Assembly (NCBI GenBank): GCA_023390635.1
Contig: JAEWCM010000127.1
Coordinates: 1-6,031 of the forward strand
Direction of reading: 5' to 3'
Origin: Bacillota bacterium
Lineage (GTDB): Bacteria > Bacillota > Desulfitobacteriia > Desulfitobacteriales > Desulfitobacteriaceae
Length of the DNA stretch: 6,031 nucleotides
Within the stretch, counting starts at the first letter, position 1, and every line of letters starts with the position of its first letter. A program made the position numbers and the translations under genes. A model generated the notes under the pieces. The model saw only the letters and a list, made by a program, of their open reading frames with translations, searched no databases and was not told where the DNA came from. Positions 1-5,341 of the stretch are shown one piece after another.

Positions 1-163
1 CCTTGTTTTCTTTTTTCATGTCCAGTACTTGTTCATCATAAACCAGCAATTCATTATGCAGACGCAGATTATAACTGTTTGGGTTTAGCTGGCTGTTCCG
101 AAAAGGTTCGATCATAATTTCTTTACCTAGATGAGCTTTGATTTCCAACCCGGATAAGATCAT
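1..163 (-). CDS. dcd: dCTP deaminase, N-terminal part (cut by window edge)
   Basis: Reading the minus strand from ATG at 163-161 gives 54 codons beginning MILSGLEIKAHLGKEI and containing EPFRNSQLNPNSYNLRLHNE, which continue off the left edge. The N-terminal MILSG..I pattern and the QLNPNSYNLRL motif are hallmarks of the dCTP deaminase/dUTPase fold. The enzyme is cytosolic and deaminates dCTP to dUTP, or to dUMP in the bifunctional form, feeding dTMP synthesis. Family members are about 170-190 residues, so roughly the first 30% is visible. The catalytic region lies outside the window, so the mono- and bifunctional forms cannot be told apart. An AGGAGG seven bases upstream fixes the start. The gene is divergent from the marR-type gene across 254 bp. 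It looks like an ordinary housekeeping copy, with nothing broken in the visible part. Confidence 0.9.
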   Translation of the reverse strand, partial: MILSGLEIKAHLGKEIMIEPFRNSQLNPNSYNLRLHNELLVYDEQVLDMKKENK

Positions 164-170
164 GCTAAGG

Positions 171-176
171 CCTCCT
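171..176 (-). promoter_or_regulatory. Ribosome binding site of dcd
   Basis: On the minus strand AGGAGG is followed by a 7-base spacer and the ATG at 163-161. This is a full-strength Shine-Dalgarno and decides the start. The surrounding 10-mer AATTAGGAGG is identical to the one in front of the divergent marR-type gene (401-410). Confidence 0.85.
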
Positions 177-241
177 AATTCAAACATAGTAAACGGGGAT
201 AAAATCAACGTTAGTTTGCGACAGCGGAGTGTCATTCATTG

Positions 242-260
242 TTTTGGACCTAATCCAAAA
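242..260. repeat. Inverted repeat in divergent intergenic region
   Basis: TTTTGGA (242-248) and TCCAAAA (254-260) are perfect 7-bp arms around a 5-base spacer CCTAA. It lies about 80 bp upstream of the dcd start. There is no T-tract typical of a terminator. It could be an operator for a dimeric regulator or a hairpin in a long dcd leader. No regulator can be assigned from the sequence. Confidence 0.5.
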
Positions 261-331
261 TCAAACTCTATTTTGTAATATGTCTGAATAATTCGAGAAA
301 CAATAAATAAAATCCTTTAACGAAAAAACAA

Positions 332-360
332 TTGACAGGGTCAAAATATTTTATTTAAAT
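332..360 (+). promoter_or_regulatory. Probable sigma-A promoter of the marR-MMPL operon
   Basis: A consensus -35 TTGACA (332-337) is followed by a 17-base spacer and a -10 TTAAAT (355-360, 4 of 6 consensus bases). A-rich sequence just upstream (322-331) could act as an UP element. Transcription would start near 367, inside the 17-bp palindrome and about 50 bases before the ATG. The -35 box is part of a small palindrome, TTGAC-AGG-GTCAA (332-344), which a repressor could use to block polymerase. The weak -10 is the main uncertainty. Confidence 0.6.
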
Positions 361-366
361 ATAAAC

Positions 367-383
367 AGTTGAATAATTTAACT
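367..383. promoter_or_regulatory. Candidate MarR-type operator (17-bp palindrome)
   Basis: AGTTGAATAATTTAACT is an inverted repeat with 7 of 8 paired positions matching around a central A; the mismatch is G at 371 against T at 379. Its length and AT-rich symmetry fit sites bound by MarR dimers, which are usually 16-20 bp. It lies directly downstream of the -10 box and covers the expected transcription start, a classic repression position. That the adjacent MarR protein binds here is inference. Confidence 0.55.
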
Positions 384-404
384 ATTGAAGTATTAGATAT
401 AATT

Positions 405-410
405 AGGAGG
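405..410 (+). promoter_or_regulatory. Ribosome binding site of the marR-type gene
   Basis: AGGAGG lies seven bases before ATG at 418. It is a consensus Shine-Dalgarno at optimal spacing and supports this start codon. Confidence 0.85.
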
Positions 411-417
411 TTAAAGG

Positions 418-858
418 ATGGAGCGGCAGATTTTGCACGAATTGGTGGACCGCTATGTGGAAGTCTATGTTTTTGCTGCAAAGCGAGTTGCAGCTATGAT
501 CTCCGATGAAATCCTGGAAAAAGTAACGCCTGAGCAATTTACTGTGTTAAGTTACATTCAGAAAAATGGTCCTTGCCTCACTTCGCAGATTTCGGAGTAT
601 TGCAGTGTTAATCCGGGGGCTACGACAGCAATGCTTAACCGTTTGGTAAACAAAGGTTATGTGGAAAGAAGCCTGAATTCAAAGGATCGGCGGGTTGTTT
701 TAGTAAATATTACGGAAAAAGGTCAGGGCTTGGTGGAGGCGGGATATGCCAGCGCGTATAAACTGGTGGAATCTCTGTCCGACCAGTTTACCTCTGAGGA
801 GATAGAAACTTTTATCAAGGTCTTTGGCAAATTGGCCCGTATATTTGAGAAAGATTAG
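418..858 (+). CDS. MarR-family winged-helix transcriptional regulator
   Basis: The 146-residue protein has the usual MarR length and layout. An N-terminal helix for dimerisation (about 1-32) is followed by a winged helix-turn-helix (about 36-103) and C-terminal dimerisation helices (about 105-143). The stretch TSQISEYCSVNPGATTAMLNRLVNKGYVER (55-84) is the helix-turn-helix. The following SKDRRVVLVNITEKG carries the wing with its conserved Asp-Arg pair (D90, R91). Two cysteines (53 and 62) are near or in the DNA-binding domain, but the pattern is not the N-terminal Cys of OhrR, so peroxide sensing is not indicated. MarR proteins are cytosolic homodimers that normally repress their own operon and release DNA when they bind a phenolic or lipophilic ligand. 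The downstream transporter gene begins within 15 bases, so the likely target is this operon, through the palindrome at 367-383. The ligand is unknown. Confidence 0.92.
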   Translation: MERQILHELVDRYVEVYVFAAKRVAAMISDEILEKVTPEQFTVLSYIQKNGPCLTSQISEYCSVNPGATTAMLNRLVNKGYVERSLNSKDRRVVLVNITEKGQGLVEAGYASAYKLVESLSDQFTSEEIETFIKVFGKLARIFEKD

Positions 859-866
859 AGAGGGGG
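858..866 (+). promoter_or_regulatory. Ribosome binding site that favours the second ATG of the transporter gene
   Basis: GAGAGGGGG runs directly into the ATG at 867, leaving no spacer for that codon. The next in-frame ATG at 873 has a 6-base spacer and fits a normal Shine-Dalgarno distance. The site starts on the last base of the marR stop codon, which suggests translational coupling. Confidence 0.6.
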
Positions 867-872
867 ATGTCG

Positions 873-3800
873 ATGCGCTATATTTTGAAGGGAAAATGGC
901 TGATTGTATTACTTTGGATTGCTCTAACAGGAATTCTGATGTTTACCGCACCGGATATGTCGGCCCTGGTTCGGGAGAAAGGGCAGATTAGAATGCCGGA
1001 AGGCTATTCATCCTCTCTTGCCAAGGAAATGCTGCAGGAAAAGGGAGTAACCAATCCATCTGAGACCGATCTGATCCTGGTGTTTAACCGGGAGGGCGGC
1101 CTTACCGCCCAGGATAAGACTGAGATCGGGACAGTGATTGATACTTTAAAAAGCAAGCAGAGTCAGTTAGGTATTACCAAGATTATGTCCTATCTGGATC
1201 AGAAAGAATTGGAAGACCAGATGATCTCTAAAGACGGGCAAACCTTGCTTATCCCTCTGAAAGTGAATGAGGGAGAACGAACGGTTGCTGAGCTCAGAAC
1301 GGACCTGGAGGAAGCGATTCCGCAGATCGGAGTGGATCATTATCTGACAGGAGAATCACTGATCCTGGAGGATGTGGTGGTCAGCTCGGAAAAAGGGCTC
1401 CACCGTACCGAACTGATTACGGTGGTGTTTATTTTAGCCGTGCTGCTCATGGTTTTCCGCTCGCCGGTAGCACCCTTTCTTCCCCTGTTCACCGTAGGAT
1501 TTACTTATCTGGTGAGTCAGTCGGTAGTGGCTTTTTTAGTGGATCGTTTTAACTTCCCCCTATCAAACTTTACTCAGATCTTTTTGGTGGGAATCCTCTT
1601 TGGGATCGGCACCGATTATTGCATCCTGCTCTTAAGCCGTTTGAAGGAAGAAATGGGGCAGGGCAATAACCTGGAGGAAGCGATCACCCGTACCTACAAG
1701 GCGGGGGGGAAGACCGTTTTCTATGCCGCTTTGGCAGGTCTGGTGGGCTTTGCCACCATGGCTCTGGCCAAATTCAATATCTACCAATCGGCAGTCGCCG
1801 TGGCGGTAGGGATTGCCTTTCTGCTGCTGGCCCTCTTCTCTCTCGTCCCTGCCTTGATGGCGATTTTCGGGAAGAAGATGTTCTGGCCGGCTAAGAACAT
1901 TCCTCAGCATAAGCAGAGCAAGTGGTGGGGCATCACTGGGAACTTTGCACTCACCCGTCCCTGGCTTGCCCTTCTGTTGGTGGCGGTAGTGGCTGTTCCC
2001 TTCCTGGCCACTTATCATGGCAAACTTTCCTATAATTCCATGAGTGAAATCGGCAGCGGGTATGAATCGGTGAAAGGGTTCGATGTGGTTGCTGACCATT
2101 TTGGTCCGGGAGAGATGATGACAGGAAAAATTGTCATCGAATATAAAGACCGGCTGGATAATCAGGAAGGGCTGACAATGATCGAGCAGGTCAGCGCAGC
2201 TGTGGCTAAGGTGGATGGGGTCAGCAAGGTGCGCAGTGCTACCCGTCCGGCAGGGGAATTGCTGACGGATTTCCAGGTAAACAGTCAGGCCGCCCAGCTG
2301 GCTGACGGGCTGGATCAGGGCAACGAGGGCATTACTCAGATCCGCTCCGGTCTGTCGGAAGCGGCAACCAAATTGCAGCAATCAGCTCCTCAACTGGAGC
2401 AGGCTACGACAGGCATTGATCAGCTGATCAAAGGCACTAAAGACTTAGAGTCGGGAGTGGGGAGGCTGAGCAGCGGTTTAACTCAGGTTGAATCAGGAAT
2501 CCGGCAAGGGGTGGCAGGAGCCGGCTCGTTGCAGTCCGCTCTGAAAGAACTGAAGGCAAACGGGGACCAGGTAGCGGCGGGAAGCAGCAGTTTACTGGCA
2601 GGTTATCAGCAGGCTCAGAGCGGTTTGGCTCAATTAAGTGCAGGTTATAAAGAAATAGGCACTCAGCTTAAGAGTTTGGGGCAAGCCCTGAACGGACTGG
2701 ATAATAATTTCTCCGCCTTGACAGCCAAATACCCTCAGCTGGCAACGGATATTGATTTCCAGACCATTGTGGGAACTGTGACTCAAGTGAGACAGGGAAT
2801 TGGCCAGCTAAACCAGGCTTTGCAAACGGCTCAGGCTAGCCTGGATCAGGCTGTGGCCGGTCTTGGTACAGCCAACCAGAATATGGCCCAGGTTGTCAAA
2901 GGGATGGAGGGCATTAACCAAGGGATGGCCCAGCTTGCCGATGGTGCAGGAAGTCTGCAGCAGGGGATGAACCAGGCGGCAGGGGGCCAGGGCCAGATCA
3001 TTGATCAGATGGGTCCTTTATCTGCAGGGCTGAAACAATTCAGTGACCAATCAGGGGCGCTGGCAGGGTTCAGTGATATGAAATCCCAGCTCACCGAGTT
3101 AAGCACCGGGCTTAGTCAGAGTGCCGACGGATTGGGACAAGTGTCGGAGGGCTTGAAATCGGCGGGCAATTATCTGGATAAACTGGCGGAAACGGATGAA
3201 AAAGCGAGCGGATTGAACATCCCTGATGAAGCCTTGAGCCAGGCAGAATATGCCAAGGTGCTGGATAATTATCTATCCCAAGATCACAAGCTGACTACAA
3301 TTGATGTGGTACTGAAGGATAACCCCTATTCCAAGGAGGCTCTGGATACCATTGAAAAAGTCCACGAAGCCGCCGACCAGGCGCTGCAAGGAACGAACTA
3401 TGCCTCAGCCAAACTGGAAGTGGGCGGAGTAAGCAGCTCGATGGCTGATGTGCGCACAGCTTCCGGGGCGGACTACAAAAGAACCATGATGCTGATGCTG
3501 GGCGGAATTGCCCTGATTCTGGTCATCCTGCTCCGCTCTCTGACCATGCCGATTTATCTGGTCATATCTCTGCTTCTCTGTTACTATACTTCAATGTCAA
3601 TCACAGAGCTGATCTTTGTCAACGGGTTGGGCTATGATGGTTTGACCTGGGCGGTGCAGTTCTTCGGCTTTGTGGTGCTGATGGCCCTGGGTGTGGATTA
3701 CAGCATTTTCCTGATGGACCGTTTCAACGAAGAAAAAGGAGTTCCGGTGAAGGAAGCCATCTTAAGTGCTATGAAAAATATGGGAACGGTGATTATTTCC

Positions 3801-4007
3801 GCCGTGATTATCCTGGGTGGAACCTTTGCGGCCATGATGCCGTCAGGCGTCTTGTCCCTGCTGCAAATCGCCACGGTGGTACTCAGCGGATTGCTTCTTT
3901 ATGCTTTTGTCATCCTGCCCTTCTTTGTACCGGTTATGGTCAGGTTCTTCGGGCAGGGAAACTTCTGGCCTTTTAATCAGCTGAGAAAAAAAGAAAAAAG
4001 CGAATAA
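873..4007 (+). CDS. MMPL/RND-family membrane transporter (YdgH-like)
   Basis: The predicted protein has 1044 residues from ATG 873; an in-frame ATG at 867 would add two residues but has no spacer to the ribosome binding site. The layout is the duplicated MMPL plan. TM1 is at about 9-26, an outer loop at 27-179, TM2-6 at about 180-333 and TM7 at about 363-380. A very large outer region spans about 383-870, and TM8-12 span about 871-1023, ending in a short basic tail. Both halves carry the proton-relay Asp-Tyr pairs of the family: GTDY in TM4 (D248, Y249) and GVDY in TM10 (D942, Y943), each followed by a basic/acidic loop. The outer region has a cysteine-free stretch of about 300 residues (475-770) rich in Gln, Gly and Leu, with Leu-x-x-Gly spacing like the heptad repeats of YhgE/Pip-type proteins. 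MMPL proteins use the proton gradient to export lipids or hydrophobic toxins. The substrate is not visible here; the MarR partner suggests efflux. Confidence 0.9.
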   Translation: MRYILKGKWLIVLLWIALTGILMFTAPDMSALVREKGQIRMPEGYSSSLAKEMLQEKGVTNPSETDLILVFNREGGLTAQDKTEIGTVIDTLKSKQSQLGITKIMSYLDQKELEDQMISKDGQTLLIPLKVNEGERTVAELRTDLEEAIPQIGVDHYLTGESLILEDVVVSSEKGLHRTELITVVFILAVLLMVFRSPVAPFLPLFTVGFTYLVSQSVVAFLVDRFNFPLSNFTQIFLVGILFGIGTDYCILLLSRLKEEMGQGNNLEEAITRTYKAGGKTVFYAALAGLVGFATMALAKFNIYQSAVAVAVGIAFLLLALFSLVPALMAIFGKKMFWPAKNIPQHKQSKWWGITGNFALTRPWLALLLVAVVAVPFLATYHGKLSYNSMSEIGSGYESVKGFDVVADHFGPGEMMTGKIVIEYKDRLDNQEGLTMIEQVSAAVAKVDGVSKVRSATRPAGELLTDFQVNSQAAQLADGLDQGNEGITQIRSGLSEAATKLQQSAPQLEQATTGIDQLIKGTKDLESGVGRLSSGLTQVESGIRQGVAGAGSLQSALKELKANGDQVAAGSSSLLAGYQQAQSGLAQLSAGYKEIGTQLKSLGQALNGLDNNFSALTAKYPQLATDIDFQTIVGTVTQVRQGIGQLNQALQTAQASLDQAVAGLGTANQNMAQVVKGMEGINQGMAQLADGAGSLQQGMNQAAGGQGQIIDQMGPLSAGLKQFSDQSGALAGFSDMKSQLTELSTGLSQSADGLGQVSEGLKSAGNYLDKLAETDEKASGLNIPDEALSQAEYAKVLDNYLSQDHKLTTIDVVLKDNPYSKEALDTIEKVHEAADQALQGTNYASAKLEVGGVSSSMADVRTASGADYKRTMMLMLGGIALILVILLRSLTMPIYLVISLLLCYYTSMSITELIFVNGLGYDGLTWAVQFFGFVVLMALGVDYSIFLMDRFNEEKGVPVKEAILSAMKNMGTVIISAVIILGGTFAAMMPSGVLSLLQIATVVLSGLLLYAFVILPFFVPVMVRFFGQGNFWPFNQLRKKEKSE

Positions 4008-4026
4008 TTAATTTGATTTAGATAGC

Positions 4027-4080
4027 AGAAGACGACAGCAGGCGAAGAGTGTATCAAGCCGACTGTCGTCTTTTATTTTA
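4027..4080 (+). terminator. Intrinsic terminator after the marR-MMPL operon
   Basis: A perfect 10-bp stem, AAGACGACAG (4029-4038) with CTGTCGTCTT (4063-4072), is extended outward by a G-U and an A-U pair and followed by a T-rich run (4071-4080 and beyond). The 24-base loop contains a further GGC/GCC pair (4041-4043 with 4058-4060). It begins 20 bases after the transporter stop codon and separates this operon from the gyrI-like gene. Confidence 0.88.
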
Positions 4081-4104
4081 TTTTAAAATATTTTAAAAAT
4101 TATT

Positions 4105-4133
4105 TTGTTTTTCATTTTTAATCATTATATAGT
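4105..4133 (+). promoter_or_regulatory. Probable promoter of the gyrI-like gene
   Basis: A -35-like TTGTTT (4105-4110) is followed by a 17-base spacer and TATAGT (4128-4133, 5 of 6 consensus bases). Transcription would start near 4140. The TTG at 4105, which extends the downstream reading frame upstream, lies inside this promoter and so is very unlikely to be the start codon. Confidence 0.55.
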
Positions 4134-4173
4134 GGGAGAGACCGGTCAATTCTGTGTGGGAAGGAAGAAAAGG

Positions 4174-4632
4174 ATGGATATGAAAATTGAGGTGATCCCC
4201 TCTTATTGTGTGGCTTATATAAGGAACGTGGGCCCTTACGGAGCGGGGAATATGCAGACTATGGAGGAGCTGAAGGCCTGGACCAGGTCCAATGGTTTGT
4301 TTGATGACCAGGCGGTTTTGTTCGGAATTGCTTGGGATAATCCGGAAGCAACGGAGCCGGAAAACTGCCGTTATGATACATGTGTTGTGATTTCAGACGA
4401 GAAATGGATCAAGGATGATGGACAGGTCAGGTACGGTAGACTGGCAGGGGGAAGCTATGCCGTGTTCAGAATCAGCCACACGGCGGAAGCCGTGCAAAAG
4501 GCATGGACGGAGATTTTTCCCGAACTGCTGAAGCAAGGCAGGGACTTTGATGAAACAAGGCCGATTCTGGAAAGATATGCTGTCTCACTGGTCAAAAACC
4601 ATGAGTGTGAAATTTGTGTTCCTGTAAAATAA
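4174..4632 (+). CDS. Stand-alone GyrI-like / SbmC-like small-molecule binding protein
   Basis: From ATG 4174 the protein has 152 residues, close to the 157 of E. coli SbmC/GyrI. AAGGA (4161-4165) lies eight bases upstream; a second ATG at 4180 is an alternative. Family signatures are clear: an N-terminal strand followed by VGPY (19-22), then WDNPEATEPENCRYDTCVVI (54-73), which parallels the DNPDET..RCDT segment of SbmC. AGGSYAVFR (91-99) follows, then the C-terminal ILERY (131-135) with the conserved Glu (E133) that faces the ligand pocket in this fold. There is no DNA-binding domain, signal peptide or membrane segment, so it should be a cytosolic single-domain protein. Relatives inhibit DNA gyrase (SbmC), act as effector domains of AraC and MerR regulators, or hydrolyse cyclopropane-bearing DNA alkylators (YtkR7-type). 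Which role applies is unknown. It has its own promoter after the terminator, and no clear terminator of its own apart from the hairpin at 4637-4684. Confidence 0.8.
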   Translation: MDMKIEVIPSYCVAYIRNVGPYGAGNMQTMEELKAWTRSNGLFDDQAVLFGIAWDNPEATEPENCRYDTCVVISDEKWIKDDGQVRYGRLAGGSYAVFRISHTAEAVQKAWTEIFPELLKQGRDFDETRPILERYAVSLVKNHECEICVPVK

Positions 4633-4654
4633 GGCGAAAATCACCGGATGGTTA

Positions 4655-4663
4655 TGCTATAAT
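4655..4663 (+). promoter_or_regulatory. Extended -10 promoter of the glycosylase gene
   Basis: TGCTATAAT is a perfect extended -10 (TG, one base, TATAAT at 4658-4663). No -35 hexamer is seen at 16-18 bases upstream (the region reads CGAAAA), as is common for extended -10 promoters. The start near 4670 would give a leader of only about 15 bases that begins almost at the Shine-Dalgarno. Confidence 0.65.
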
Positions 4664-4672
4664 GGCTGCATC

Positions 4673-4681
4673 GGAGGTGAT
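4673..4681 (+). promoter_or_regulatory. Ribosome binding site that decides the TTG start
   Basis: GGAGGTGAT matches the 16S rRNA anti-Shine-Dalgarno over nine bases. GGAGG ends seven bases before TTG at 4685, making TTG the start; the first in-frame ATG lies far downstream, inside conserved sequence. Confidence 0.82.
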
Positions 4682-4684
4682 TTT

Positions 4685-5341
4685 TTGTATTTTGAGTATG
4701 GCAGCAGAGAAATAGAATTCTTAAAAGACCGTGATAAACTGCTTGGTCAGGCAATCGATCGGATCGGCCATATACACCGGGCAGTGGACAGCGACCTATT
4801 TTCCTCCGTCGTGCATCATATTATCGGGCAGCAGATTTCTACCCGCGCCCAGGCGACGATCTGGCAAAGGCTAAGCGGCAGGCTGGGTGCTGTGAATGCT
4901 GATACGCTCGACGAGCTTCCATTAGATGAACTGCAGAAATTCGGGATGACATATAAGAAAGCCCAATATATTAAAGATTTTGCCGAGAAAGTCAGGAGCA
5001 GGGAATTTAACATAGACCAGCTTAAGGATTTGCCGGACGCTGAGGTTATCAAAGAGCTGGCGGCCTTGAAGGGGATCGGGGTGTGGACAGCAGAAATGAT
5101 CATGACATTCTGTCTGCAGCGTCCTGATGTGGTAAGCTTCGGGGATCTTGCCATTCACCGTGGCATGCGGATGCTGTATCACCACAGAAACATTGACAGA
5201 AAGAAGTTTATGAAATACGCAAAAAGATATTCGCCGTATGGAACGGTGGCAAGTCTGTATCTCTGGGCGATTGCCGGGGGGGCAATTCCGGAAATGCGGG
5301 ATTATGCTCCTAAAAAGAAAAAGGGAGCGGCAAAGCAATGA
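4685..5341 (+). CDS. HhH-GPD DNA glycosylase, AlkA-like (DNA-3-methyladenine glycosylase II type)
   Basis: The 218-residue protein starts at TTG 4685, supported by the nine-base Shine-Dalgarno. The order of motifs is that of AlkA-type glycosylases. IIGQQIS (46-52) is in the helix that opens the domain. The helix-hairpin-helix LAALKGIGVWTAEMIM (125-140) includes the Trp (W134) matching the GxWTA motif of AlkA. The catalytic Asp is D154 in VSFGDLAIHRGM, and the C-terminal YSPYGTVASLYLW (182-194) is typical of the family. It lacks the N-terminal TBP-like domain of the 282-residue E. coli AlkA and resembles the shorter bacterial and archaeal forms. No Fe-S cysteine cluster is present, so it is not an Nth/MutY type. 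It should excise alkylated bases such as 3-methyladenine from DNA, starting base excision repair. The C-terminal tail is very basic (KKKKGAAK) and may aid DNA contact. Its stop codon overlaps the next gene by four bases. Confidence 0.9.
   Translation: MYFEYGSREIEFLKDRDKLLGQAIDRIGHIHRAVDSDLFSSVVHHIIGQQISTRAQATIWQRLSGRLGAVNADTLDELPLDELQKFGMTYKKAQYIKDFAEKVRSREFNIDQLKDLPDAEVIKELAALKGIGVWTAEMIMTFCLQRPDVVSFGDLAIHRGMRMLYHHRNIDRKKFMKYAKRYSPYGTVASLYLWAIAGGAIPEMRDYAPKKKKGAAKQ

Larger units (their letters stand above)
312..419. repeat. 10-bp perfect inverted repeat flanking the marR promoter and start
   Basis: ATCCTTTAAC (312-321) is the exact reverse complement of GTTAAAGGAT (410-419). The right arm spans the last base of the AGGAGG ribosome binding site, the spacer and the AT of the start codon. 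The left arm lies just upstream of the -35 box, so the whole promoter sits in the 88-base loop. RNA entering from upstream could pair across the start site, while RNA from the local promoter lacks the left arm. The sequence match is certain; any function is inference. Confidence 0.45.
4637..4684 (+). promoter_or_regulatory. Inverted repeat enclosing the glycosylase promoter and masking its ribosome binding site
   Basis: AAAATCACC (4637-4645) and GGTGATTTT (4676-4684) are perfect 9-bp arms, 30 bases apart. An inner GATG (4647-4650) and CATC (4669-4672) can extend the stem across a small internal loop. The right arm covers GGTGAT of the Shine-Dalgarno GGAGGTGAT and ends directly before the TTG start. 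The -10 box is in the loop. RNA read through from the gyrI-like gene would fold and hide the start site, while RNA from the local promoter (start near 4670) lacks the left arm. The right arm and following Ts could also act as a weak terminator. The pairing is seen; the function is inference. Confidence 0.5.

Noticed and set aside
1..163. dCTP deaminase as an antiphage defence gene
   Set aside because: Defence deaminases exist, but the visible N-terminus looks like the housekeeping enzyme and no defence or mobile genes are nearby.
398..403. Perfect TATAAT just before the marR ribosome binding site
   Set aside because: Transcription from it would begin at or inside the AGGAGG, and no -35 hexamer lies at a suitable distance.
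171..410. CCTCCTAATT (171-180) and AATTAGGAGG (401-410) form a 10-bp inverted repeat
   Set aside because: These are the two divergent Shine-Dalgarno sequences, so similarity is expected; only the AATT is extra and may be chance.
1094..1110. GGGCGG-CCTTA-CCGCCC hairpin inside the transporter gene
   Set aside because: It encodes in-frame residues, has no T-tract and is of a size expected by chance in a gene of more than 3 kb.
1632..2381. 249-codon open frame on the minus strand
   Set aside because: It lies wholly inside the transporter gene on the opposite strand, has no ribosome binding site and encodes no recognisable domain; it is a shadow of the coding strand.
1703..5282. Runs of seven G at 1703-1709 and 5276-5282 as possible phase-variation sites
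   Set aside because: Both genes are intact, the runs encode Gly-Gly in conserved context, and seven G is short for slippage switching.
4816..5338. Minus-strand frames of 112 and 138 codons
   Set aside because: Both are antisense to the well-supported glycosylase gene, overlap each other and show no domain or start signal.
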